Positions 16,677 through 26,575 of a DNA stretch of 64,000 bases are shown here, one piece after another. The notes under the pieces were generated by a model. The model saw only the letters and a list, made by a program, of their open reading frames with translations, was not told the origin of the DNA and did no database searches. Position numbers and translations under genes: made by a program. Source of the stretch: JABFRZ01 sp964631945 (GTDB lineage Bacteria; Planctomycetota; UBA1135; GCA-002686595); assembly GCA_964631945.1 (NCBI GenBank), contig CAZWAY010000017.1, positions 23,539 through 87,538 on the forward strand, given 5' to 3'. How positions within the stretch are numbered: position 1 is the first letter of the stretch; each line of letters starts with the position of its first letter.

Positions 16677-17663
16677 ATGGGTGGTGCGAGCCTCGGCTGC
16701 GTCGGGCTCGCGAGTTGCTTGCTCGCCTGCGCGCGCAGCCCGCAGCTCCCGGCGCGCGAGCTGCTCGAGCTCGAGCGCCTGAGCTTCGTGCCACCGGCCA
16801 CGTGCACCCTGCTCCCGAACTGCGATCTCTCGCTCCCGCAAGCGCTCGTCATCGATCGCTTCGAGTTCACGCGCGCGGACCTGGCGCACTACTGGCCCAC
16901 CGAGCCCCGCCGCGCGCGCGAGCTCGTCTGGCGCGACGAGGCGGCCCTGGACGCGCCCGAGCGCGCCTCCTGGCCGGCCTTCGTCGACTTCCACGAGGCC
17001 GCACAGCTGGCGGCGCTGCGCCACATGCGCCTGCCCACTCCGCCGGAGTGGCTGCACGTGGCGCTCGGGCGACGCGACTACCAGAAGCCCTGGGGCGGTC
17101 CCGGGCGCGAGTACTTCGCCAACACGATCGTGCTGCAGGGCGGCCAGGACTTCAGCCTGAAGACGCCCTGCGACGTGGGCACCTACGAGAACGGGCGCAG
17201 CCGACCCTTCGGGTGCTACGACCTGCTCGGCAACGTGTGGGAGTGGGTCGACGGCGTCGTGCTCGGCGGCCTGGCCGAAGGCGACCGGGCCGACGACTGC
17301 GCCGGCACCAAGGCCTCGGTCATGGGTGGAGCCTACGACACGCCCTGGCGCCCGACCTACGAACTCGACCGCGCGCTGAATCGTCAGCGTTTCCACGCCC
17401 TGACGCTCGACAAGCACACGCTCGGACCGTCCTTCGGCGCGCGCATGTGCGCCGACGCCGGGCCCTACCTGTGGTGGGCCAGCGCGCGCTGGGGCAGCGG
17501 CGCGAGCGTGCGCGCGCGCGTGCGCGCGGTCGGCCAGCGCTGGGCGCGCGAGGACGCCCTGGCGCGGGCGGCCCTGAAGTCGCTCCTGGCCGAGCTGCGC
17601 GCGCGCGCCGGCTCGGCGCCGGGCCTGGGCTGGCTCGAGGAAGGCGTGCTGACCGAGCCGTGA
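16677..17663 (+). CDS. FGE-sulfatase/SUMF1-fold lipoprotein
   Basis: 328 residues from ATG 16677. The short signal peptide ends in LLAC (lipobox Cys about 18). The body shows formylglycine-generating-enzyme (SUMF1/EgtB) fold signatures: LRHMRLPTPPEWLHVALG, the W-GG pattern in KPWGGPGREYFANT, the hallmark GCYDLLGNVWEWVDGVV and a late VMGGAYDTPWRP with ARMCADA. Most bacterial members are not true sulfatase activators; many are binding domains on exported proteins, and nothing here proves catalysis. The stop overlaps the rsmA GTG by 4 bp, so the two are translationally coupled. Confidence 0.87.
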   Translation: MGGASLGCVGLASCLLACARSPQLPARELLELERLSFVPPATCTLLPNCDLSLPQALVIDRFEFTRADLAHYWPTEPRRARELVWRDEAALDAPERASWPAFVDFHEAAQLAALRHMRLPTPPEWLHVALGRRDYQKPWGGPGREYFANTIVLQGGQDFSLKTPCDVGTYENGRSRPFGCYDLLGNVWEWVDGVVLGGLAEGDRADDCAGTKASVMGGAYDTPWRPTYELDRALNRQRFHALTLDKHTLGPSFGARMCADAGPYLWWASARWGSGASVRARVRAVGQRWAREDALARAALKSLLAELRARAGSAPGLGWLEEGVLTEP

Positions 17664-18595
17664 GCGCCGACGAGCCCGTCCTCTCCGCGTCGTCCGACGC
17701 GCGCCGGCCCCCCTGGAGCGCGTTCCGCGCCGAACTCGAGCGCGTGGGCTTCCGTCCCTCGAAGACGCTCGGCCAGAACTTCCTCTTCGATCCGAACGCC
17801 GCGCGTTCGATCGCGGCGGACGCCGGGCTCGCGCCGGGCGCGCGCGTGCTCGAGATCGGCGCCGGCTGCGGCTTCCTGACGCTGGAGCTCTCCACGCTCG
17901 GGTTCGAGCTCCTGGCGGTCGAGATCGACGCGCGCCTGCTCGAGGTCGCGCAGCATCTGCTGGCCGGCCGCACCAACGTGCGCTGGCTCCTGGCCGACGT
18001 GCTCGCGGCCAAGCACGCGCTCGACGAGCGCCTGCTGGCCGCGCTCCCGGGCAGCGGGCCCTGGCACGTGGTCTCGAACCTGCCGTACTCGATCTCCGCA
18101 CCGCTCCTGGTGCTGCTCGCGCGGCTGGCGCATCCGCCCGAGAGCCTCACCGTGCTGGTCCAGGAGGAGGTTGCCCAGCGCGTCGCCGCCGCCCCGGGCA
18201 CCCCGGAGTGGGGCGCCCTGACGGCGCGCCTGGCGCTCTCCTATCGCGCGCGCCTCGGACGCTTCGTCGGCGCCCAGCTCTTCTGGCCCCGGCCGCGGGT
18301 CGGGAGCCGGGTCGTGCACCTCTCCTACCAGCCCCTGGAGGCCTGGCGGGAGGGTCCGGAGGGCGGACTCGCCGCCTACGACGCCCTGGTGGAGCGCCTG
18401 TTCCAGCACCGCCGCAAGCAGCTCTCGGCCGTCCTGGCCGACTGCCTCGGGGGCCGGAGCCAAGCCCTGGCCCTGCTGGGAGAGGTCGGGATGGATCCGC
18501 GCGCGCGGGCCGAGATCCTGGCCCCCGAAGAGCTCCTGCGGCTCTCGCGCTCGTCCGCCTGGCTCGGGCGCGGGGTCGGTGGAGCGGGAGCGTGA
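17660..18595 (+). CDS. rsmA: 16S rRNA (adenine1518-N6/adenine1519-N6)-dimethyltransferase RsmA/KsgA
   Basis: 311 residues from GTG 17660, a GTGA overlap with the preceding gene. It dimethylates two adjacent adenines in the helix-45 loop of 16S rRNA during 30S maturation. It shows the RsmA N-terminal signature SKTLGQNFLFDPN, the SAM-binding motif I (VLEIGAGCGFLTLELS), the acidic residue of motif II (LAVEIDARLLE) and the catalytic motif IV as SNLPYSIS, where the usual form is NLPYxIS. The C-terminal helical domain follows (QLFWPRPRVGSRVVHL; FQHRRKQLSAVLADCLGG). Length matches the family with a slightly longer N-terminus. Identity is secure. Confidence 0.95.
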   Translation: MSADEPVLSASSDARRPPWSAFRAELERVGFRPSKTLGQNFLFDPNAARSIAADAGLAPGARVLEIGAGCGFLTLELSTLGFELLAVEIDARLLEVAQHLLAGRTNVRWLLADVLAAKHALDERLLAALPGSGPWHVVSNLPYSISAPLLVLLARLAHPPESLTVLVQEEVAQRVAAAPGTPEWGALTARLALSYRARLGRFVGAQLFWPRPRVGSRVVHLSYQPLEAWREGPEGGLAAYDALVERLFQHRRKQLSAVLADCLGGRSQALALLGEVGMDPRARAEILAPEELLRLSRSSAWLGRGVGGAGA

Positions 18596-18924
18596 GGACC
18601 TGGGGCGCGAAGGACCGTGGCATTCTCCCCACCACCGGAAACCCAGGCCGCGCTTGTCTCCGCGGCCCCGCGTGGTAGGCTGAATCGTTGAGGGATAGCG
18701 CAGCCAACCGTCCATCGGGGCGGGCCCCGGAAGACACAGTCACGGGCGGCCCGACGATTCGCTGGCATCTCGCACGTTTCGACGTCTAGACGACTTCCAG
18801 CCGGCGATCCCCATCGCCTATCTAGGAAGCCGTTCCTCCCCAATCCCCGTCCCGACCCGCTCCCCGCTGCGCCCCGGCTCGCGTTCCGTCTCCTCCGGAA
18901 CACCCCGGGTCGATCCCCACCGTC
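18596..18924 (+). other. Intergenic region upstream of dnaG
   Basis: 329 bp without a credible gene on either strand. It holds one good promoter candidate (18654-18681) and then about 240 bp of leader. The stretch GTTTCGACGTCTAGACGAC around 18777-18795 contains the small palindrome CGTCTAGACG. I see no riboswitch or tRNA here. Confidence 0.6.
18654..18681 (+). promoter_or_regulatory. Candidate sigma70-type promoter for dnaG-rpoD
   Basis: TTGTCT at 18654-18659 and TAGGCT at 18676-18681 with a 16-bp spacer, in the long leader before dnaG. The hexamers resemble the candidate promoter before 14735. The implied 5' leader is about 230 nt. Visual call only. Confidence 0.4.
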
Positions 18925-20769
18925 TTGCAGGACCTCGAGTTCCGCCAGTTCATCGAGCGCGTCAAGCTGCGCTCGCCGATCGAAGTCGTGGTCGGGGAAC
19001 GCATCAGCGCGCTGCGCCAGCGCGGGGCTCTGTACTGGGCCTGTTGTCCGTTCCACCAGGAAAAGACCCCGTCCTTCGCGGTGGATCCGCGGCGCGCGAC
19101 CTGGCGCTGCTACGGCGCCTGCGGTGAGGGCGGAGACGTGCTGTCCTTCGTCGAGCGCTTCGACGGGCTGAGCTTCCTCGATGCCCTGCGGCTCCTGGCG
19201 CGCCAGTGCGGCGAGGAGCCGCCCGAACGCACCCTGCGCGGTCAGTCCAAGGGCGCCGAGGCCGAGCTCGAGGCGCGCTTCGAGCTCCTGCGCTGGGCGG
19301 ACGAGTTCTACCGCCGGGCGCTGGCCGGGCCCGAAGGCGCGGCCGGGCGGACCTACCTCCTCGAGCGGCGCGGACTGACGCCGGCGACCCTGGAGGCCTT
19401 CGGGATCGGCTGGGCCGGCGAGCACGGCCACGCCCTGGTCGATGCCGCCCAGCGCGACAAGAAGTCGCTCGACCTGCTCGCCGAGGTCGGGCTCGTGCGC
19501 CGCAGCGAGGGCGGCCGGCCCTACGACTTCTTCCGCGGACGCGTGCTGATCCCGATCCGCGACCGCCTGGCGCGCGTGGTCGGATTCGGAGGGCGCCTGC
19601 TGGCCTCCGGCACCGACCCCGCGACCCACGGGCCGAAGTACGTGAACACCCAGGAGACGCCGCTCTTCCGCAAGGGCAGTCTGATCTTCGGGCTGGACCT
19701 GGCCGCGAGCGCGATCCGCTCCTCGCACCAGATCCTGGTGGTGGAGGGCTACACCGACGTGATGGCCGCGCACCAGGCGGGCTGGAAGAACGCCGTGGCG
19801 GTGCTCGGCACGGCCACCACCGACGAGCACGCCGCCCTGATCCGCCGCAGCGGCGCGCGCTCGGTCGTGCTGGTGTTCGACGGCGACGCGGCCGGCCGCA
19901 AGGCCAGCCAGCGCGCCCTGATGGGCCTGTTGAAGCTCCCGCTCGAGCTGCGCGTGGCGGTCCTGCCCGAGGGTCGCGATCCGGGCGATCTGCTGGTCGA
20001 TCCGGCGGGCGCGGAGCTCTTCCGCGCCTGCGTCGAGGGCGCGCGCGAGTGGTTCGACTGGTCGCTCTCGGCCCTGGTGGAGAAGCACGGCAAGGAGCTG
20101 GCCGACGCCGTCGAGGAGCACTTCGAGCTCTTGGCGCAGCTCGAGCGGCCGCTCGAGCGCTCGGCCCGCCTGCAGTCCCTGGCCCAGTTCGTGGCCCTGC
20201 CCGAGGCCGACGTGCGCGCCCAGTGGGCGGTCTTCGAGCGTGCCCGCCGCCCGGCGGCGCGCCCGACGGCGCCCGCCCTGCCGCAGGCGAGCGCCGCGCG
20301 CACCGAGCGCCGTCCCGAGGAGCGCCGCACCGTGCGCGCCTACGCGCTCTTGATCGGGGCGCTCTTGCTCGACAACAGCCTGGTGCCGCTGTACGCGCAC
20401 CTCGCCGAGGGCTGCCCGGCGGGCGACCTCGCGCTGTACTTCCGCACCCTGCTCGAGCTCTACGAGCGCGACGATTCCGGCGCGGCCATCGACGCCTCGG
20501 CGCTGATGACGGCCCTCGGCGACCACCCGGCGCGCGCGCGCGTGGTGCGGCTCGAGAGCCTGGCCCAGGCGGCCGAGAGCGCGGCCGTGCTGGCCCGCGA
20601 CCAGGCGCGCTGGCTCGAGCGCGCGCGCGCCGAACCCGAACTCGAAGCCCTCAAGGGTGCCCTGGGCACGAGCGCTGGCGAAGAGGCCAGCGCGCTCGCG
20701 CGCCTGCACCAGCAATTGCGAGCCGAACGCGTCCCCACCGCCAAATCGGCGTCCGTCCCCTCCCCGTGA
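18925..20769 (+). CDS. dnaG: DNA primase DnaG
   Basis: 614 residues, starting at a TTG (18925) that puts the start just before the conserved N-terminus. It synthesises RNA primers at the replication fork. The CHC2 zinc domain spans about 1-95 (CPFHQEKTPSF ... CYGACGEGGDVLSF; Cys 41, His 44, Cys 62, Cys 66). The spacing between the last two cysteines is three residues rather than the usual two. The RNA-polymerase domain and Toprim core follow: FRGRVLIPIRDRLARVVGFGGR, KYVNTQETPLFRKG, VVEGYTDVMAAHQAG, VLVFDGDAAGRKA. The last 170 residues (helicase-binding region) are poorly conserved. It sits directly upstream of rpoD, as in the classic rpsU-dnaG-rpoD arrangement, but no rpsU is present. Confidence 0.95.
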   Translation: MQDLEFRQFIERVKLRSPIEVVVGERISALRQRGALYWACCPFHQEKTPSFAVDPRRATWRCYGACGEGGDVLSFVERFDGLSFLDALRLLARQCGEEPPERTLRGQSKGAEAELEARFELLRWADEFYRRALAGPEGAAGRTYLLERRGLTPATLEAFGIGWAGEHGHALVDAAQRDKKSLDLLAEVGLVRRSEGGRPYDFFRGRVLIPIRDRLARVVGFGGRLLASGTDPATHGPKYVNTQETPLFRKGSLIFGLDLAASAIRSSHQILVVEGYTDVMAAHQAGWKNAVAVLGTATTDEHAALIRRSGARSVVLVFDGDAAGRKASQRALMGLLKLPLELRVAVLPEGRDPGDLLVDPAGAELFRACVEGAREWFDWSLSALVEKHGKELADAVEEHFELLAQLERPLERSARLQSLAQFVALPEADVRAQWAVFERARRPAARPTAPALPQASAARTERRPEERRTVRAYALLIGALLLDNSLVPLYAHLAEGCPAGDLALYFRTLLELYERDDSGAAIDASALMTALGDHPARARVVRLESLAQAAESAAVLARDQARWLERARAEPELEALKGALGTSAGEEASALARLHQQLRAERVPTAKSASVPSP

Positions 20770-20786
20770 GAGTCCCCCCCACCGTC

Positions 20787-22532
<1,746 letters not shown>

Positions 22533-22552
22533 CCGTCCCACGGCCGCGCGGG

Positions 22553-23173
22553 CTACGGGCTCGCGCGGCCGTAGGCGAGCTCGAGCACGGCGGGTGCGAG
22601 GTCCGAGCCCGCCGGCGGCAGCGTGAGCACGAACAGGCGGTCGTACTCCGCTTCGTCGAGCGTCGGGCCCTGGCCGCCGTCGGCCACGTCCGCGAGCTGG
22701 GCGCCCAGGCGCGCCGCCAGGGCCGGGATGGTGTTCGAGTGTCCGGCCACGACCACCGTCGCGCCGGGCGGGGTCGCCTCCAGGCTGTGCGCGAGGGTCT
22801 CGAGTTCGCGCGCCGGCACGCGCTCGAGTTCGAGCCCGAGCGTGGCCGCCAGCGGCTCCAGGGTCTCGCGCGTGCGCCGGTACTCGGAGACCACCAGGCG
22901 TCGGGCCCCCGAGCGCGCCAGCAGCCGGGCCAGGTCCTGGGCGCGCTCGCGTCCGCGCTCGGAGAGCGCCGGATCGCGCGGATCGTCGGCGCCCTTCTCG
23001 GCGTGGCGCACGAGGATCACGGTGCGCGGCGCGCTGCGCGCGAGCGCCGGCCCGGGCCTGTCGTCCTGGGGCCCGTGCGCCGGGCGCGGCGCGGGAGCGA
23101 GCACGAGCCAGGCCACGCTCAGGACGGCCGCGAGCCAGGGGGTCGAGAACGGGGCCGTCGAGAGCGGTTGCAT
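22553..23173 (-). CDS. Histidine phosphatase (phosphoglycerate mutase/SixA-like) with signal segment
   Basis: 206 residues if started at ATG 23173; an in-frame ATG at 23260 would add 29 arginine-rich residues that look non-coding. A hydrophobic N-terminus (PWLAAVLSVAWLVLAPAPRPAHG) suggests export. The histidine-phosphatase core follows: VILVRHAEKGADDPRDPALSERG with the catalytic RHG-type motif (RHA) and the downstream Arg, EYRRTRETLEPLAATLG, and the second catalytic His in VVVAGHSNTIPALAARLG. The substrate is unknown; periplasmic relatives include phytase-like and sugar-phosphate phosphatases. It runs convergent to rpoD with a 20-bp gap. Confidence 0.85.
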   Translation of the reverse strand: MQPLSTAPFSTPWLAAVLSVAWLVLAPAPRPAHGPQDDRPGPALARSAPRTVILVRHAEKGADDPRDPALSERGRERAQDLARLLARSGARRLVVSEYRRTRETLEPLAATLGLELERVPARELETLAHSLEATPPGATVVVAGHSNTIPALAARLGAQLADVADGGQGPTLDEAEYDRLFVLTLPPAGSDLAPAVLELAYGRASP

Positions 23174-23253
23174 GCATCCATGGAACGCGCGCCGGCCGCG
23201 GCCCGCAACCCCGCGCGGCGCGCGCCGGCCCGGGCCGAGGCCGGCGGGCTTCC

Positions 23254-23282
23254 TTGACAAGCTCCGCCCGCGTTTCGAGGAT
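23254..23282 (+). promoter_or_regulatory. Candidate promoter of the CDP-dideoxyhexose operon
   Basis: A perfect TTGACA at 23254-23259 and GAGGAT at 23277-23282 with a 17-bp spacer, in the 271-bp intergenic region between the divergent phosphatase gene and rfbF. The leader to ATG 23445 is about 155 nt. The rest of the gap is GC-rich and shows no gene. Confidence 0.45.
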
Positions 23283-23444
23283 CTCGCGCAGCGTGCGCGT
23301 CCGTCCCGTCCGCCCTTCGCGCACCGACAGCTCGCGCGCGTGTCCCGCAGGGCCGCCGCCAGCCCGCCTGCGGCCGCGCGCGACGCGCTCGGGGTTCACC
23401 AGGGCGGGGAATGCAGCCGAAACAGGGCCAGTCCGAAGGGTGCC

Positions 23445-24212
23445 ATGAAGACGATCCTCCTCGCTGGCGGCCTCGGAACGCGTCTCTCCGAGGAGACCGA
23501 GACCCGCCCGAAGCCGCTGGTCGAGATCGGCGGCCGGCCGATCCTGTGGCACATCATGAACATCTACGCCCACCACGGCTTCGACGAGTTCGTGGTGGCG
23601 CTGGGCTACAAGGGGCACCTGATCAAGGACTACTTCCTGCGCTACTTCCAGTGGCGCAACGACCTGAGCGTGGACCTGGCCGACGGCAGCACCCTGGTGC
23701 ACGCCGGCGAGCGCGAGAAGTGGAAGGTGCACCTGGTGGACACGGGTGCGAGCACGATGACGGGCGGACGCCTGAAGCGCTTGCGTTCGTGGATCGGCGA
23801 CGAGACCTTCATGATGACCTACGGCGACGGCGTCTCGAACGTGGACGTGCGTGCGCTGGTCGAGTTCCACCGCCGCCAGGGCCGGCTCGCGACCGTGACC
23901 GCGGTGCGCCCGCCGGCGCGCTTCGGCGGCCTGCAGTTCAAGGGCGACCTGGTCGCGGACTTCAGCGAGAAGCCGCAGGTCGGCGAGGGCTGGATCAACG
24001 GTGGCTTCTTCGTGCTCGAGCCGCAGGTGTTCTCCTACCTGGACGACGACGCCAGCGTGTTCGAGCGCGAGCCGCTCGAGCGGCTGGTGCGCGAGGGCCA
24101 GCTCGCGGCCTATCGCCACGAGGCCTACTGGCAGTGCATGGACACGCTGCGCGACGTGAAGCTCCTGAACGAGCAGTGGGACGGCGGACGCGCGCCCTGG
24201 CGGGTATGGTGA
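23445..24212 (+). CDS. rfbF: Glucose-1-phosphate cytidylyltransferase
   Basis: 255 residues from ATG 23445. It makes CDP-glucose from glucose-1-phosphate and CTP, the first step to CDP-3,6-dideoxyhexoses for surface polysaccharide. The nucleotidyltransferase signature is at the start (ILLAGGLGTRLSEETETRPKPLVEIGGRPILWHIM). Specific RfbF features follow: YAHHGFDEFVVALGYKGHLIKDYFL, the Asp pair region TYGDGVSNVD, RPPARFGGLQF, FSEKPQVGEGWINGGFFVLEP and AYWQCMDTLRDVKLLNEQW. Length fits the family. It is first in a four-gene operon with rfbG 4 bp downstream. Confidence 0.95.
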   Translation: MKTILLAGGLGTRLSEETETRPKPLVEIGGRPILWHIMNIYAHHGFDEFVVALGYKGHLIKDYFLRYFQWRNDLSVDLADGSTLVHAGEREKWKVHLVDTGASTMTGGRLKRLRSWIGDETFMMTYGDGVSNVDVRALVEFHRRQGRLATVTAVRPPARFGGLQFKGDLVADFSEKPQVGEGWINGGFFVLEPQVFSYLDDDASVFEREPLERLVREGQLAAYRHEAYWQCMDTLRDVKLLNEQWDGGRAPWRVW

Positions 24213-24216
24213 GGGC

Positions 24217-25209
24217 GTGAGCGCCTCGCTCCAGCGCGGTTTCTGGGCCGGCCGTCCGGTGCTGGTCACCGGCGGCACCGGGCTGGTCGGTTCGTGGCTC
24301 ACCAAGCGCCTGCTGGCCGCCGGGGCCGAGGTCGTGCTGCTGGTCAAGGACCTGGACCCGCGCTGCGAGCTGGCGCGCAGCGGCGACCTGGCGCGCGTGG
24401 CGGTCGTGTACGGCTCGCTGGAGGACTTCGGCGCGCTGCAGCACGCCGTCAACCTGTACCAGACCGAGTGCGTGTTCCACCTGGGCGCGCAGACGCTGGT
24501 CGAGGTCGCGCACCGCTTCCCGCTGGCCACCTTCGAGGCCAACGTGCGCGGCACCTACAACCTCTTGGAGGTGTGTCGCGTGCACGCGAGCTTCGTGCGG
24601 CGCGTGGTGGTGGCCTCCTCCGACAAGGCCTACGGCGAGAAGGCCGAGCTGCCCTACACCGAGGAGATGTCGCTGGACGCGCGCCACAGCTACGACGTGT
24701 CCAAGAGCTGCGCCGACCTGATCGCGCAGGGCTACGCCCACACCTATCGCGTGCCGGTCGCGATCACGCGCTTCGGCAACGTCTACGGCGGCGGCGACCT
24801 GAACCTCTCGCGCATCGTACCCGGCACGATCCTGAGCCTGGCGCGCGGCCAGCGCCCGGTGCTGCGCAGCGACGGCAGCTACACGCGCGACTATCTGTAC
24901 GTCGAGGACGTGGCCGACGGGTACCTGCGCCTGGCCGAGGCCCTGGACGACGCCGCGCTGCACGGCCAGGCCTTCAATTTCAGCACCGAGTCGCGCGTCT
25001 CCGTGCTCGATCTCGTGACCCGCATCCAGCGCCTGATGGGGCGCGAGGACCTGGCTCCGGACGTGCGCAACACCGCGCAGGCCGAGATCCTCCACCAGCA
25101 CCTCTCGGCCAGGAAGGCGCGCGAGCGCCTGGGCTGGGCGGCGCGCGTCGGGCTCGACGCGGGCCTGGAGCGGACCATCGCCTGGTATCGGGCCCTGGTC
25201 GCCGGATGA
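24217..25209 (+). CDS. rfbG: CDP-glucose 4,6-dehydratase-like SDR
   Basis: 330 residues from GTG 24217. Extended short-chain dehydrogenase that would turn CDP-glucose into CDP-4-keto-6-deoxyglucose using bound NAD. The Rossmann motif is VLVTGGTGLVGSWLTKRL; FHLGAQTLVEVAHRFPLATFEANVRGTYNLLE is typical of the dehydratase. The catalytic Ser/Asp/Lys strand is VVASSDKAYGEKAELPYTEE, and Tyr-x3-Lys appears as SYDVSKSCADLIAQ. RFGNVYGGGDLNLSRIVPGT and YTRDYLYVEDVADGYL are further family marks. At 330 residues it is somewhat shorter than classical RfbG (about 355). It lies between rfbF and rfbH, which makes the assignment strong. Confidence 0.92.
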   Translation: MSASLQRGFWAGRPVLVTGGTGLVGSWLTKRLLAAGAEVVLLVKDLDPRCELARSGDLARVAVVYGSLEDFGALQHAVNLYQTECVFHLGAQTLVEVAHRFPLATFEANVRGTYNLLEVCRVHASFVRRVVVASSDKAYGEKAELPYTEEMSLDARHSYDVSKSCADLIAQGYAHTYRVPVAITRFGNVYGGGDLNLSRIVPGTILSLARGQRPVLRSDGSYTRDYLYVEDVADGYLRLAEALDDAALHGQAFNFSTESRVSVLDLVTRIQRLMGREDLAPDVRNTAQAEILHQHLSARKARERLGWAARVGLDAGLERTIAWYRALVAG

Positions 25210-25219
25210 GGAGGGCGAG

Positions 25220-26575
25220 ATGACGCCCGACGAGCTGCGCGCCCGGATCCTGGCGCTGGTGCGCGAGTTCCACCGCGCCGGCCAGGGCGGAGCGGGCTTC
25301 GTGCCGGGACACTCGCCGGTGCCGGTCTCCGGGCGCGTCTACGACGCCGACGACGTGGTCTCGCTGGTGGACTCGGCGCTCGACTTCTGGCTGACCGCGG
25401 GGCGCTTCGCGCAGCAGTTCGAGCGCGACCTGGCCCGTACCCTCGGGCTGCGCTCGAGCCTGCTGTGCAACTCGGGTTCCTCGGCCAACCTGCTGGCCTT
25501 CAGCGCGCTGTGCTCGCCGCTCCTGGGCAGCGAGCGCCTGCGGCCCGGCGACGAGGTCATCACCGTGGCGGCCGGCTTCCCCACCACGCTCAACCCGATC
25601 CTGCAGAACGGCTGCGTGCCGGTGTTCATCGACGTGGACCCGGCCACGCACAACGCCGACGTGCGCATGCTGGAGGAAGCGCGCGGGCCGCGCACGCGCG
25701 CGGTGATGCTGGCGCACACGCTCGGGAACCCCTTCGATCTCGGGGCGGTCACGGCCTTCACCCGGCGCCACGGCCTGTACCTGGTGGAGGACAACTGCGA
25801 TGCGCTCGGCGCGCGCTACCGCGGCCAGCTCACGGCCACCTTCGGGGACGTGGCCAGCTTCAGCTTCTACCCCGCGCACCACATCACCATGGGCGAGGGT
25901 GGCGCCGTGGCCACGAACTCGCCGCGCCTGAAGCGCGCGCTCGAGTCCCTGCGCGACTGGGGCCGCGACTGCTGGTGCGCGCCCGGTAAGGACAACACCT
26001 GCGGCAAGCGCTTCGAATGGCAGCTGGGCGAGCTGCCGGCCGGCTACGACCACAAGTACATCTACTCGCACATCGGCTACAACCTGAAGGCCACCGACAT
26101 GCAGGCCGCGGTGGGCGTCTCGCAGCTCGCCAAGCTGCCGGGCTTCATCGCCGCGCGCCGGCGCAACTGGCAGCGCCTGCACGACGGGCTCGCACCCTTC
26201 GCCGAGCACCTGCAGCTGCCGCGCGCCACGCCCGAGAGCGAGCCGAGCTGGTTCGGCTTCCTGCTCACGCTCGCGCCCGCGGCGCGTTTCACGCGCAACC
26301 AGCTGATCGCGCACCTCGAGGGCCACAAGGTCGCCACGCGCCTGCTGTTCGGCGGCAACCTGCTGCGCCAGCCGGCCTACCGCGAGATCCCGCACCGCAA
26401 GGTGGGCGAGCTGCCCGAGACCGACCGCATGATGGCGCGCTCGTTCTGGATCGGCGTCTACCCCGGGCTCTCGGAGGTGATGCTCGACTACGTGCTCGGC
26501 GTGTTCGCGGACTTCTTCCGGCGTCTGGAGGCGGGCCAGCTGGATTCGCCGCAGGCTCCCACGGGCCATGCCTAG
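25220..26575 (+). CDS. rfbH: CDP-4-keto-6-deoxyglucose 3-dehydrase (E1, RfbH/AscC family)
   Basis: 451 residues from ATG 25220. PLP/PMP- and [2Fe-2S]-dependent enzyme that removes the C3 hydroxyl of CDP-4-keto-6-deoxyglucose. It belongs to the DegT fold, but the usual PLP lysine is replaced by His in YPAHHITMGEGGAV, the hallmark of this dehydrase group. Other marks are LCNSGSSANLLAFSAL, GDEVITVAAGFPTTLNPILQNG, LVEDNCDALGARY and the Cys-containing stretch RDWGRDCWCAPGKDNTCGKRFEWQLGELP that supplies iron-sulfur ligands in RfbH. NLKATDMQAAVGVSQL and LFGGNLLRQPAY complete it. The partner reductase (E3, AscD/RfbI) is not in the window. Confidence 0.95.
   Translation: MTPDELRARILALVREFHRAGQGGAGFVPGHSPVPVSGRVYDADDVVSLVDSALDFWLTAGRFAQQFERDLARTLGLRSSLLCNSGSSANLLAFSALCSPLLGSERLRPGDEVITVAAGFPTTLNPILQNGCVPVFIDVDPATHNADVRMLEEARGPRTRAVMLAHTLGNPFDLGAVTAFTRRHGLYLVEDNCDALGARYRGQLTATFGDVASFSFYPAHHITMGEGGAVATNSPRLKRALESLRDWGRDCWCAPGKDNTCGKRFEWQLGELPAGYDHKYIYSHIGYNLKATDMQAAVGVSQLAKLPGFIAARRRNWQRLHDGLAPFAEHLQLPRATPESEPSWFGFLLTLAPAARFTRNQLIAHLEGHKVATRLLFGGNLLRQPAYREIPHRKVGELPETDRMMARSFWIGVYPGLSEVMLDYVLGVFADFFRRLEAGQLDSPQAPTGHA

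Noticed and set aside
16677..17663. True formylglycine-generating enzyme activity for the SUMF1-fold lipoprotein
   Set aside because: Only the fold motifs are visible; no sulfatase is adjacent and the catalytic Cys pair could not be confirmed by eye.
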